Part shown: piece by piece, positions 31,633 through 44,189 of the stretch
How positions within the stretch are numbered: position 1 is the stretch's first letter
Layout of the letters: every line of letters starts with the position of its first letter
Source: Immersiella caudata
Lineage: Eukaryota > Ascomycota > Sordariomycetes > Sordariales > Lasiosphaeriaceae
Direction of reading: 5' to 3'
DNA: 64,000 nucleotides
Assembly (NCBI GenBank): GCA_030512335.1
Contig: JAULSU010000001.1
Span: forward strand, 4,650,001-4,714,000
The notes under the pieces: model-generated
Seen by the model: the letters and a program-made list of their open reading frames with translations, nothing else
The model's database searches: none
What the model was told of the DNA's origin: nothing
Program-made: the position numbers and the translations under genes

Positions 31633-32311
31633 CGCAGCGGGTTATATGTGAGCTATTCGTCGTAGAATTGGGATGCCACTGGGTGTTGTCGCCAGGGATG
31701 CGAGAGCTTGAACGGATCGAATGCTCAATCCCACCTGCTATCACTTCCGAAAGCGATGCAGTGAGCAAAACAGTAAGGGCGGGCGCAATGGATGATATAA
31801 GTTTCAGCAAAGAATGCAGAATATGTGCAGTTCTCGTTGCGATGATGGCGCAACAAAGACCGTCCTTTCGGGTTGTTTATTCGCAATCGCCAGGCACTTC
31901 GCTTCGCGACCAGCAACTTTTCGGCTGGGACCTGAGGCGCGCCTGAAAAAGCTTCCGCGCCGGTCAGCCTCACCTGAGTTCCAGCAAAACGGACGGGCAA
32001 TTGTGGGTCTGTGGCTGATCGCGCGTGGCGTGGAGCTCCAGTTCCTTGGCGTGTCTCCACTTTCAGGTGCCAACCCTGACCCTGGTGGTCTGGGGGCGAC
32101 ATTCATGGAAGTTGCATCGTGAGGGGTGTTACGAGCCCAACTCCCTTCTGTAATACTTGACACCGAAACCGGTGTTGCGGATAGAGAACGTGGCCATCAT
32201 CCCCGTAGCCACTGCGTCTCTCCATCCAGATTGCCCAGTGCCCAGCCTCAATACCTACGGTGCACTGGTGTCGAACACAACCGCCTAATTTTTCTTGCAA
32301 GTCGATCCACC
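31633..32311. promoter_or_regulatory. Divergent intergenic region, Nsp1 / Laa2-like
   Basis: This 679-bp interval lies between divergent start codons and probably contains both promoters. No recognisable site was found beyond ordinary C/T-rich leaders. Frames in it lack domains. Confidence 0.45.
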
Positions 32312-34096
32312 ATGTCGTCAAGACGGAACAGCTTGTCGCCTCCCGAGAGAGTGCATACACAGGATCCAGGCGCTCATGATCTTGGTAAATTTGCCCACCC
32401 GCCGTAGACAACACAGTGCTAACCATCATTCTCTAGAGACATCGGATTCGGAAGAGCACTACTCTGACGCTCAGTCGGCCGTCTCCGAGTCGCATCCAAG
32501 GTCGCCAATCCCCAAGACCAGGGTGGAGAGGGTTGATGACAAGCCAGCCTACGGCGAAGTCCCTGGCACGACCGCATATCAACTTAGGGAAGAAGATGCC
32601 GCGCCGGACGAGATAGCCTATGTCCCAGATCCCGACGCCAAGGAACCCACTCCTGGCGCCAAACAAGAAGGCACGCCTCCGACCCCCGGTGGCCAGCCGA
32701 TTCCAAAGACTGTAGTCGAGGAGAGCCCCGACGTCGAGGGTTCGGTGACGCACCCAGAGATTGAGAAGAGGCACGGCTCGGACCCCCATCCCGATGTGGT
32801 TCTTAAGGCGGATGGGCAGAAGGCCGCGGAAGATGGTGTTGCACCTGGTACGGATGCGTAGCCCTCTTCCCTGCTAACATTGTTGATCCCCTTCTCATGC
32901 ATTCCTTTTTGTATTGACGTTTCCTTCTCCCGCGTAGATACACCAATATCACCTTCTTTAAAGTCTCCCACTTCACCACGTGCGAGGAGAAAATCATCAC
33001 TCGCGCAGAGGCGATCGCCCATGTCCCCTTCCTTCCCAAGGCCATTAAGTCCCGGGCTCCAAAGCGCTGGCGGAGAGGAAGGGGAAGAGGACGATGATGA
33101 CTTTGGTGATGACTTCGACGACTTCGAGGAGGGCGGTGATGACGGCGATTTTGACAACTTTGATGATGAAGGCTTTCAGCAGGCAGAGGAGCCTCCAACC
33201 CCTTCTCCTGTTCCTGCCCAAGCCTCAGTCGCCCCTCCTCCACAGGCCTTGTCATTTGTATGTGACGTCTCTGTTAGACCCTCCATTCCAAGTATGCATG
33301 ACTAAATCCACTGTAGCCCATACCAGATTTCAACGACCTCGAAGCGTCAGAGATATTTGGATTGACGGAATCTTACCTGAACGCGCTCTTCCCTCATGAG
33401 GGCGAAACACCACCCCTGTTACCATCTATTCCCAAGGAAAACCCCGTGTTTCTCTCGCCGCGAAGCGCCTCTCTCTGGTCCCAGCTCGTTGCCCCACCAC
33501 CACTCCAACCGCCCGACTGGATCCGCTCTCGTATCCGTCGTTTGTTCCTCGTCTCACTTGGCGTGCCTGTCGACTTGGACGAGATCCTGCCCGCCTCAAA
33601 ACAGAAGAAGCTTGTTCTTCCCTCTTTGCATCGCGTCAGCTCCAATGGCTCGTTCCGCCGTGACTCGTCTGAATCACGCTCGCGATCTCGTGCGCACCAG
33701 GCTCTCCGGACCTCTGTGGACTCCCAAGGCAACCTGAAGCCAACATCATCTTCTTCAAAATTGCCTGGGGGTGAGTCATTCACTTCCCCATCTTCATCGA
33801 CACACAATCTTCACGCTGGTGCCGGGAGCAGCAAGAAGAAGGGCCCCGCGACACCAGGCCCATCCTTTGAGCTAACAGCGGCGCGGCAACTCTGCGCAAC
33901 GACAGACGAAGCCCTGCGCGGTATGACGGACAGCGAGCTCAAGGCACATGTGGCAAAGCTTGAAGATATGCAGGAGACAGTAAAAGAAGTGCTGGAGTAC
34001 TGGCAGAAACGGACAGACGAGAAGATTGGCGACCGCGAAGCGTTTGAAGGGGTCATAGAAAACCTGGTGAAGCACGCCAGGAAAGTAAGAAAGTAG
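32312..34096 (+). CDS. Laa2-like (DUF5102) AP-1/clathrin accessory protein
   Basis: Four exons (32312-32384, 32437-32847, 32938-33257, 33317-34096) give 527 residues. The 90-nt second intron (GTACGG...GTAG) removes an in-frame stop at 32859-32861; after splicing, EDGVAP runs on to DTPISPSLKSPTSP. The N-half has ETSDSEEHYSDAQS and a repeat-like PIPKTRVERVDDKPAYGEVPGT with a weaker second PIPKTVVEE copy. The middle is acidic with DDDDFGDDFDDFEEGGDD, a pattern used by adaptor-ear ligands. The C-half has PIPDFNDLEASEIFGLTES and a terminal helical region. Yeast Laa2 tethers Laa1 to AP-1 at endosomes and Golgi. The family call is from remembered similarity. Confidence 0.75.
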
Positions 34097-35238
34097 AGAT
34101 TGAGTGGAAGACAAACACGCTGCGACAGCGGTTGTAGACAGTAATTATACCAATGGGGCAATAACCCACAGCATGTAAATACTCCCGCCATCTTATGAGG
34201 CGGGTACCGATCCTCATGGCGGGCGGGCTTTTCCACAACATCGATGAATGCACCTTAGGGTTGCAGTCAATGCGGACCGCGGGGCCCGAACGACACGAGT
34301 TACAATCTTCATATTCTGTGATACGTGGTGAATGGGATTTGAAGGTAGGGGACTGACGAACCGTTGACAACAACTGCCCTGGAGGATGCAGTCCACCAAA
34401 TAGCAATCACTTACCTCGCCTGCTGCAAAAAGCGCAATGAAAAAAAAATACATCGAAACAGTTGTTGGTCAACTCTGGATAAGGGCCGTCCCCAAGCCTC
34501 CCAGTTCCCACCCAGGACCACGACCAACGCGTTTTGTATGACAATACCTGAACCCCTAACCTGGACCACATTCTCTCTTTGGAGGCTTCGACTTTGGGAT
34601 CCTAGAACCCCAAGGAGCCGTAGGCCGAGGTTAATTCAGGCGGAACTGCAGAAGCGAGGATTACCTGTGGCAACGTATTTCCATAACTACAGATGCCAAA
34701 GAGTACAGACACTCCGCGAACCCCGATATCAAGGCCAAGGAACCCGCTGATCGTGAGCTACGCAGTTGCTTTGGGGGTTGTCGTGGGGAAGTATGTAAGG
34801 TGGTCCATGGGCTTTCGGTCCTCCTTCCTGATGGGATGGGTTTGTTAGCGGACGTATTGTATATTATACTACCTTACCATGGGAGTTGGTTTCGTTGGCC
34901 CAAACTTCCTGGACCAGTGGAGCGTAAATAGTGACGCTTGATCTGGTCGAGCCACCCACCCGCACGCTTGTTGTGTGATTTCGAAGACTTCCAAGGGGTT
35001 AACGTGCTGTAGTGATTTGACGTACTTCGTATTTGATCCTGTCTAAAATGTATCTGAGGCCCTCCGAAATGTATTTCGGGCCTTTTATCGTCAACATGGA
35101 CACGTCCAACATTCATCCAAGGCCCCACCACCTCAGGCAGATGCATCACTTCATTCGTCCGAAGGCCTAGCCGGAACACACATAACGCCTTTTGGTGAAC
35201 TATCTGACGGCTAAAGTAACAGCAAAATACGGATACGC
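34097..35238. other. Convergent 3' intergenic region
   Basis: This 1.14-kb gap lies between the Laa2-like and eIF2-gamma stop codons. A stem-loop with arms CCGAAAT and ATTTCGG spans about 35055-35085. One TTAGGG unit occurs at 34256-34261. No gene was seen. Confidence 0.45.
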
Positions 35239-36880
35239 TCAAGCAGTCGAGAGCTCAAGTGTCTTACCCCTATTCCTCTTGTTAGCACTGAACACTCACG
35301 CAAACGCTAGCAAGGGAGACTTACGCTGTGATAGTTGCCCAACCAATCAAACGCCAATGCTTCTCAATACGTCTGCTGAGAGCAACCTTCTCGCCAATGT
35401 TCGTGCATGCGGGGCTAGTCAGGACCAGCTTGGCCGCATCGTTCTTGATGGCCGAAACCTTGGCACCCGTCGAGGTGGATCCAATGTTCACCATGATGAC
35501 TTCGTTCTTGGAAAGCTTCTCAACCTTGGCTTGCTTTCCATCTGACGTCCTGACACCGAGAAGGCGACGGAGAAGGTAGAAGTTGACTTCAATCTCGAAG
35601 TAAACGTCAGGGAGGCGGCCCTTGAGGCCCAGCACGTGGCCAACCAGGCGATCGGCTCTGCAGAGAGTAGGGTCGATGCGAGTACCAACACCAATGAGAC
35701 CACCGGGCACGGCGTACTTTAGATCGTTTGCCTCCGAGTTGAGCGTCACAATCCGGCTGAAGATTGGTGTGCACTTGAGGTTGCCATCACCGTCACGGGT
35801 GACAACGCCAGGGCGGATTTCAATCTCATCTCCGAGCTTCAACACACCGTGAAGAATACTGCCACCAGCAACGCCACCCTTGAGCTCGTCGACCCCAGCA
35901 CCCGGCTTGTTGACGTCGAACGAACGGATGATGATCATGAGGGGATCCTGCGAGAAGTTTCTGACCGGGATCGGAATGGTGTGAACGATCGAGTCGAGAA
36001 CCGCGTCGATGTTGAACTTGAGCTGGGCTGAGACGGGGATGACTGGAGACTTGTCGGCCACGGTACCTCGGATGAACTTCAAAATTGACGTATAGTGTTG
36101 TTGAGCGGCCTCCTCGCGCATCAGGTCAACCTTGTTTTGCAGGATGATGATCTTGTCGAGCTTCATGATCTCGATGGCTGCCAAATGTTCAGCGGTCTGG
36201 GGTTGGGGGCAAGGTTCGTTTCCAGCAACGAGGAGGAGTGCAGCATCCATGACGGCGGCTCCAGACAACATAGTGCTCATGAGAATATCGTGACCAGGGC
36301 AATCAACGAAGCTACGCATTGTCAGTCCCTATCCCAGGACACATTTGCCGCCCGAATGCACTTACGAAACATGGCGAATCAACCGATATGTTCCTGTGCA
36401 ACCTTCCCGCTCACAAGGAGGGTCGACTTCTTTTTCGCTCTTGAAGCTCTTGAAGCATGTCGGACGCGGGCAATCTTGGCTATCGCACTTGTAGATCTTG
36501 GCGTTCGCATATCCGAGCTTGATGGTGATGTTCCTGATAAGTTCGTTCTTGAATCTGACAGTCTGAACGCCAGAGATGGCCTTCACGACTGTAGACTTTC
36601 CGTGGGCGACGTGACCGATCGTGCCGATGTTGATGGTAGCTTGGCGCGCGATGATCTCGGGAGTCAGAGGAGTCAGGGTGTTTACGTCGAGGTCTTTGGG
36701 CTCGGTCTGCGGAGGAAGGTATGGTTTTTCGGCCTGAGGAGCGGGCGCATCCTTCTTGAGCGCAGACTTCAGGTAGGTCTCACCCTCGTTGTCGGAGATC
36801 TGGTCGTCAACCTGAGATTCATTGCCGGAATCGGACTCCGGCTCGATCTCGTTGCCAAACTTATCGGTATTGGCCGCCAT
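35239..36880 (-). CDS. Translation initiation factor eIF2 subunit gamma (GTPase)
   Basis: Three exons (36880-36366, 36311-35325, 35269-35239) give 510 residues. The last exon is 31 nt; without it the frame stops at ITA, while splicing (GTAAGT...AATAG, CTAAC upstream) gives ITAGKTLELSTA. G1 GHVAHGKST (89-97), G3 DCPGHD and G4 NKVD mark the GTPase. A cysteine-rich knuckle (CDSQDCPRPTC, CEREGC) lies between G1 and G3. The beta-barrel part follows, with KGRLPDVYFEIEV. eIF2 carries initiator Met-tRNA to the 40S subunit. The N-terminal 60 residues are acidic and variable, as in fungi. Intron 1 has donor GTAAGT and acceptor GTAG. Confidence 0.95.
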
Positions 36881-39800
36881 TGTGACGTTTGATGGTGGAG
36901 GGAGAAGATGAATCGATCGCGGCGGGGCAGGAATTTTTAGACCCCTCCTCGAAGAAAGAGATCGGTGGACAAGGGTGGGGGGGGGGGTAGCCCGGCCGGG
37001 TTTGGTTTTACTATTGCGGGAAACGTCTGAGATGCTCGCTTGTGGGTGCCGAGATATCTTTGTACGGGCAAGGTCTTCGTTATTCACTGGCGTGGTCGAA
37101 GCGATTCACAGAGGCCGATATTTCGCACTTGATTTTCGTGTGCAGTTTACCATGCCGTCGACTCATCCTTGCCAGGTGTGGGCGTTAGAGTTGCCGCACA
37201 CCGCTAGCCCGCATCCGGTCTAGCGCCATTGCCCCACGCTGTCGATAACCCGATAAGCACTGACATCAGAAGAAGCAGCTCCCAGACGACCCTGCACCAG
37301 GTATTCTTCACTAACATTACGCCCATTGATGCATCACCTCTTAATTCGCAGCTCGGGTCCCTACTTGATATTGTCTGTCTTCAATGGTCCGCTTCCATCT
37401 CGAAAACCAGAGCACCATGTGAGTATGGTTGCTCAACCAGTGGAATCCACAAGGCGTCCAGAATTCTAACAGCCTCATTCAACGTACCGACCAGCCACCG
37501 ACGTCTCAAAATCTGACACTCCGTGTTGTATCCTGGCTATTCGGGGGTCTTATATCTTTTGTCTCCCTTCATTCGATCTCGTCGCGATTTTTTTTCTCCA
37601 CGCGTGAGAGTTCCCATCTCACGTGTTTATCACAGCTCAGGTGCTAACATTACTCCCAGAGACCGATATCAAGTCCGAGGAGAGCCATTTGACAAATTAG
37701 GTAACAAGTGCAACATGAAGTCATAGGATAGCTCTCCAGTGGACGGCATTGTTGTGTTCAGAACCGACGGAAGCGTCAGTCAGAAGCTGCGATGCAGAAG
37801 CTCGACCGACACGGAGCTGGCCAGCGGCTGCTTCTCGAAGCCCACTGGCCCAGTCCCTCCGCGCAAGGACATAAATTGCTAACCTGCCTCCCTGCCCAAG
37901 CTTCCGATTTTGCGAACAGGGCCGACGATTTGCTACGTCTGTTTTTCCCCCAACGGCGGAAAGCCATCCGTGGCCAACACGGGGGGCAGTCTTCTTCGCC
38001 GTGAAACTCGTGGAGGTGCCAACCGCCACAGGGCTGTGGAATTTCGCAGACCGTCCGGTTTGTTTTGGTCAAGTCATGCTTGTGTTCGAAACTGTGAAGA
38101 TAAGGAACATCTTGGTTGGTTCGCATCGAGTGACGCGTTCGCTCCAAGGCATGCACTCATTGGGGCGCCGGCGGTCGCCACAAGGTCTGGGGGTGACGAG
38201 TCTTATGGTTGTAGTCATCCTCATCCATCGGCTCTGCGGGTTGGCGTTGGCACGAGGAGTCGCAAGCTGGCTGTTCTCTAAGCCACCACCAACGCCGGGA
38301 GATAGACAACCGGCTCGTCCTCCTGATCTATCATGGCGTCAGCTTTGTTTCTCCTGAGTTGTGAAGCAGGCCCTTGGCCATGTTGGCCTGCCGATCAAAT
38401 TCGAGAGACTCGAACTGCTTTACCCTGCAGAGAGAGGGTCTAAATCGACGATAACCGCTGCATTTCTTCACCTGTGCACCACTGACTCAGCATGGGGTGG
38501 CTGGATCCTTCAGCTGCGGCTGTGCAAGCGTGGCAAGGCATCGCTTTTCAGCTTTTGAAGACGGTGCTAGGATGTTCAACTCCAGGACCAACAACCCTTT
38601 GGCTTTTATGCGGAGTGTGCCATCTACTGATGTTGATCGACCTTCAGTCCTCTGGGCACGGGAGGTTCCGTCAAATTGACAGTCTGTCGGCAGAAAGAAC
38701 CCTACGCTAATTGTTTCCCGCGTGGTGCCTCGTGCAGTTTGTTTCAAGTTTGGCGAAGGAAGAATATTACTGGTTCGGCGTCTTCCATCTGCCGTGGCAC
38801 AAGGCGGGCTGAGAGGGCAAGTGGGAGACTTTAGGTTACTGTCCCTGGCACTACGTGGTCTTGCAGCAGCTTGCTGAGCGGTTCGGGGCTGGAACTGGAG
38901 GCAGTCACCCAGCCGTCCTCCCATCCATCGTGGAGAAGATGGTCGGAAAATCCGGAGTTGCTCCGCTGCAAGACAGTGGTCCCCGTGCAAGATCTGAGAG
39001 TCGCCGTCCACGGGAGACATTTCAATATAAAATTAGGGTGCCATATGTGCCTGTACAGCGGACAGCGGCTCGTGCGGCGGGCGAGAAAAGATTGCCGAGC
39101 CGTTGACACGAGACACCGAGCGCTCTTGAGTCCGTGGTTTGCTTCCTCAGCACGTCATGATGATGGAGCGCACGGAGGGCTAGGCCAAAGGGCAAATTCT
39201 GAAGAGAAACAGGGTTAAATCCTGCCCCCATTGCGAATACCAACACTGCATATTTTGGGCTAAAAATACCAAAAGGGGTGGCGGTGGGTGGCAGCCGAGC
39301 TGGTGTGTGGTGGGCAAAATCCTGTTCCGAGAATTCGCTGCCTCTTATCGGGATGTGAGCGACATGATCGACCACTCCCAGCGGGACAATGCGAGCGGCG
39401 AGAGAGATCGTTTCCCACCGACTTTGCCAAGGAAACCGCGCCGCAGGTTTAATCTACTCGAGCGATTAAGGGTCACTGAGGGTACAATTTCGAGTAGTTC
39501 TTCCATAGTGGCCCTTGCAAACGATCTTCTAAGCTCTTTACAGAAGCTTACTCCCGGTCAGCATTTTATATTGTCTTCCCACCCCGATCGCTGGGATGCC
39601 AGGATGGCTCCAAAATGCCGGGCCCCGCTGTGGCTGTTGATGAAATGGAACCTTGCATAACGTACGATTTCTATCCTCGCCGTTGACACTATCGAGGACT
39701 CTGTGTGATAGCATATAGGAACGGAGCGGTAGCAGCAGAGAAAGTCGTCACGAAAGCGGGGTTGGGTGATGACGATGAAGATGGTCAGCATCGGTGTCAC

Positions 39801-41260
39801 CGTGCTGTTCTAGGCATAACGACGGTGCTAGTGCTGCCACGGCTGCTCAACGGGCGTGCTCGTGGTTCCTCAGGTCGTACGGGCGCGGCGGGGAGTGGGG
39901 AAGCACTTTGGGAGAGGTTCAGGGCGGGTGCATGGCTCGCTGGAAGAAGGAGCGGCAAAGGTGGCCAGGGCTGCTGCTGGGAGGCACAGCGAGCCGCCCA
40001 CCCCATGCATGACCGGCAGCTCGATCACGGCATTTGGGACGATGATTGGCTGCGTGTTTGTACGCCCAGTGCGCCAGGCCTATTAGAGCGAATGATCGGT
40101 ACAGGGGCCGCAGATGGCGGATGCGCGGGAAGGTGCAAACGTCCAGTTGAAGCTGGGGGCGGGGGGCGGGCGATGAATGCTTACCGCCCAACCACAGTCC
40201 GTCGTTCCCCGTCTGGGTCACTCTTCGGCCGACATCGTGCTCTTGTTGGCCAACCTCTCTTTGCGAGTCCGGCAAAAGCGCTCTCTTCCTCGAGCCGCGC
40301 CTAGCCAATCGATGCGACGCACCCGCATATGCGCGTCCCGGGTTTTGCGAGGATGTGGGCGCCAAGCCCAGCGACGGCAGTGGGCGCGGACTCACACTGA
40401 TCAGCGAGAAGGACGAGGGTGAAAGGGCTCCTGGGGCTCAAGGAATCGAGGTCGGTTCTGCAGGACACACCCATTGTGCCGCCACGCGAGCCTTCTTTTT
40501 CGAGTAAAGCTGCTATATTCGGGACCAGCCCCTCACGTTGTGGGCGCTCCGTCTGCCTTTGTGCCTTATGACCTCCCAGGGCATCTTCCTTCTCTCCATT
40601 GTGGCCAAGCTGACTGAGTGCCTGAAGACGTCTCTTTGTCTCACGCCCCGCTTCAACTCTTCGATTGCCGTTACGCTGCTGAGACGCAGGAACAGTTGAA
40701 GGCTTCACCTTCACCCGTTCCCAAGGCCTGCTCATCTAACACCCGCCGTCAAGCCGTGAAAACCACTGGTCGCTCCAGAAGGCCGCGCCAGCAGCTTGCA
40801 GTGATCCGGTTCCACTCTGTCACCCAGTGGGCGTCTATTTCCATCACGAGTCGCCGGGCTTATTGGCAGATCGATCCGTCCTCCTATCAGCGGCGCTATC
40901 CCGCCGAAGACCGCCCTGACCCCCCTGTCCAAGGTATGGGCCACCGTCTCTCTCGCCTCGGGCCATCTACTCACAGTCCCATGCAGTACTGAGGCCCGCA
41001 CACAACGCTTGCATGCCGTCTTAGTGGTAGTGGCAGCGGCTATTCAAAACCACCACCTTCCCTCCGGCGCCTGGCCTCGAAGTCCCGGCCCTTCTTCCTC
41101 TTTGCTGCTGGTAGCTGGGCTCTCACCCTCCATATACGTCGCTTGGTTCCCTTCTGCCTCGGTCTTGCAGAGTCACCTCTAGCACAGCTAGTTGCAACAT
41201 TGAAGACTGGTTTCTTCCTTTCTTTCCCTGTTGTCACATTGCCACACCGACGACGCCGCC
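36881..41260. other. 4.4-kb gene desert between eIF2-gamma and the MARVEL-like gene
   Basis: This is the longest gap in the window. An 11-G run sits at 36977-36987, about 100 bp upstream of eIF2-gamma. TGACTCA occurs at 38483-38489. Frames up to 199 codons (for example 39705-40304) are low-complexity, lack domains and overlap frames on the other strand. C/T-rich sequence at 41070-41250 suggests the leader of the downstream gene. It could hold a long promoter or a noncoding RNA; neither is shown. Confidence 0.5.
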
Positions 41261-42841
41261 ATGGCGATCAACGACGATAGAAAGCGGCCGACGGCCCTGA
41301 ACCTCACCCCGGCGCGCACCATGTCCGCCGGCTCGAACTCTTCCGCATCAACATCCTCCACATCTTCGTCGCTGGCGAAGCCACCAAGGACGCCGCGATT
41401 CGCCGAGGCCACCGCCGTTCACTCGCCCATTGAACCCAAGAAGCTCCCCTTCTCTGAACGATCACAAGTCCCGCAAGCTCAGCCAGGAGATGTTGGATTT
41501 GGTTATATCGACAGTCGGGAGTCTGTTTCGATGCCCATGACGCCAAGGTCGCCCCTGAAGAGCGCTATGAAGGTGCCAGGAACCCCGGGTCGTGGATTTG
41601 GCAACCCCTTGAGCCCGGCTTTCAAGAGCCCAACTTTCAAGGAGGAGCAGGACCTTGAGAAGCGGGAGAAGAAGACCGAAAAGCAGCAGGCCAAGGACCT
41701 GGTGAGTGACATGGTGTGGAGCCCCCCTGAGCTCGCATGTTCTAACAACCGCATAGAAAATTAAGACTCGCGTTCGCATGGCGAAGTTCGCCCTTCGTGG
41801 TGTCAGCTTCAGCTGCAGTCTCATCATCATGGCCATGATCTCGTCTTCATTTGCTATCTTCAACGCCACGAGAGCTCTGCCCACCATGAACAATCTCCCA
41901 GCCTGGGCTCACAACACGAACTCGTGGCCCCAGAAGGTCGTCCTCGCTGTCTCCTGTCTCTCGCTTCTCATCTGCGTCGCTGTTTTTGTTGGTTATTGCC
42001 GGGGTGGCCACCAGAGAGCAGAGAAGGTTGGAGTCTACTACACCATGTTCGCTGTCGGATGGTTCATTTTCAGTATGGTCATGTGGGCCGTTGCTGCAGG
42101 TGTTCTGCAACACAGTCGAAGTAACAGCGGTAATCAGGATATGTGGGGATGGGCCTGCGTAAACAATCATCGCTCTGAGCTCTTCGGCGACAAGGTTGAT
42201 TACGCTCTCGTCTGCCGCCTCCAGGTGAGTAAAATCACGCACCAGTCGCTTGAAATCAACCACGTGTGCTAACTCCTGATTAGAACTGGACTCTCATCTG
42301 CATCATCATCGAGCTCGTTGTTGAAATCATCAGCATCACTCTCTACAGCATCGTTTTCTACCGATACTGGTCCAAGCGCAAGCTACACAAGTCCATGGAC
42401 ATGCGTGACAAGGCTCGATCCGACCTGTACCTAGCTCAGCTCCGCACTCAGTCCGCCCCGAACACCCCTGGTTTCGGCCCCAAGTCTCCAGCCTTCTCTC
42501 AGTATGCTCTCTCGCCTCGCTTCCCGCCCACGACATACAAGAACCTTGGCGATATCGATGAGGGTGCCTCGCCCTTCACCCCCGGTGGTAATCGCCTCGT
42601 TGTCCCGGAGTCTGCTTTTACACCCAAGCAGGAGGGCTTCAAGCTGCAGGCTCCTCCCACAAGAGCGAACCCTGCAACACCTACAACGAGGAACGCTGCT
42701 GTCACACCGAAAGTCAACGAGCCGGCGCCTATGGTAGAGGGCGAGCAACAATATGAGGCTGTTCCGATACCGGGTGCTTATGCAGGCCAGGCCATCAAGA
42801 GCCCACCACCTAGCCAAACAACCTTCAACCCGCAGCGATAG
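41261..42841 (+). CDS. Four-transmembrane MARVEL-like fungal membrane protein
   Basis: Three exons (41261-41701, 41757-42224, 42284-42841; introns 55 and 59 nt) give 488 residues. A disordered, Ser/Pro/Lys-rich N-terminus of about 150 residues ends in a charged helix (EEQDLEKREKKTEKQQ). Four hydrophobic segments follow: FSCSLIIMAMISSSFAIF, VVLAVSCLSLLICVAVFVG, TMFAVGWFIFSMVMWAVA, and LICIIIELVVEIISITLYSI after the second junction. A long Pro/Thr-rich cytoplasmic tail has TPKQEGF and ends FNPQR. This tetraspan layout resembles MARVEL-like proteins of cortical membranes. I do not know a proven function; a plasma-membrane organising role is a guess. Confidence 0.8.
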
Positions 42842-44189
42842 ACTTCCTTCGCTGTTGCATGGGCCGGCGGGTGTTGATTCTTGTGCATATACTTCTTTCT
42901 ACAACTGGGACAGCTGAGCTGGCCAAGGGATGGCTGGGCTGCTCTTATTTATTTTTTATCGTTTCTTTTGTTGGTTGGGAAATACCAGAGGCGTTGACGG
43001 CGAAAGCATTGGATCTGACAGAGCAGCGACTTTTACTGATGTGGTGGAGAAATTGGCTCGGGACCAGGTACATTCTAATTCTGGGAGCTCTCATCTGAGT
43101 TGTACACTAAAGACGCTGAGGGATGAAGATGATGAGATTACTTAGCTCTGATCTAGACGCGAGAGATTTAGCTGGAAAATGGCATATTCGCTTGGTCGTC
43201 TAAGATAGGGTTTTCTGAGATGTTGGTTTGCATGAATACAGTGTGATGAGACGTTGGGGGGCTTCAGGGGTTGGAGACCAAAATCGGCGGATTGCCCCCG
43301 AGCCCGCTTGGTTCGATTATGGGCGCTAGCTTCATAACGTTCATTTGCCTTGCTGTTCCGTTGCGGGCGGGAGAAGCCTTAGTTCCTGGATACCTTGCAT
43401 CAGGTACCTGCACATCACAAGCAACTTCATTCTTTCCCTCGTGGTGAGGCCTGTTGGGACAGCCAGCGTCATTGATATCGGGACACTCGGCGGCGGCTCG
43501 GGAGATAACGCGATTGACCAAATTTGCTGTCGTTGGGTCCTACTTGGAAGAGGATAGCGACTTTGTTGGAAGGTCGGGAAGGAGGTGGTTCTATTTTTGA
43601 AGGAAATTTTGTGGAGATGCATCCCGGGTGATCCGCAGGATATCCAGGGCTTTCTTAGAGGACATTGAGACTTTCTCCTATTGCTTAGAGGGCGATGGAG
43701 CCGCTGAATTTTGGAACCTTGGCGGGTCCTAGACTAGAGTTGTAAGACTGAGGCATATTTTACAAGCCGGGTATTTCCTCCACGAGTTGTTGAAGTAAAC
43801 TGTTGTCTGGTGTAGTTGAGGAGATACGAGATGAGCCGACCCACCTTGCTCACACGGTCAATCGCACGACGTCGTTGGACAGGCGACGCTAACAATTTTG
43901 TCGGGGCCCTTATTTGAAGTCAATCCACGAGAGCTCCGAAGTTTCACCCCTGACTGTCGCGATTCCCAAAATTCCCGCCTCCATACTTAGGCGTTGAAAT
44001 CCAACTTACAAGTCGCTCCTTTGGAAATCTCATCTCAGGTAGGCGCGGTCACGGGAAAAGCAACATTGGTCGGCTGGATATTGTTTCTGGCCAAAAAAAG
44101 GGAGTCAGCCGCTACCTCGAGGCAAGCGCAAGAAAGTCAGTCGGAGGGGTCGTCATCGTGCAGAGATCACAGGAACGAACGCAACCGCC
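42842..44189. other. Intergenic region upstream of the UMP kinase gene
   Basis: About 1.35 kb lies between two plus-strand genes, probably a 3' UTR followed by a promoter. Frames up to 140 codons have no domain. A GGTTCGATTAT sequence near 43310 resembles a tRNA B box, but no cloverleaf could be built. Confidence 0.4.

Noticed and set aside
30077..31651. Plus-strand frames opposite the Nsp1 FG region
   Set aside because: They are Val/Pro/Ala-rich low-complexity translations of the repeat-coding strand, explained by base composition.
39705..40304. 199-codon plus frame in the 4.4-kb gap
   Set aside because: It is Gly/Ala/Arg-rich, lacks a domain, and overlaps comparable frames on the other strand and in other frames.
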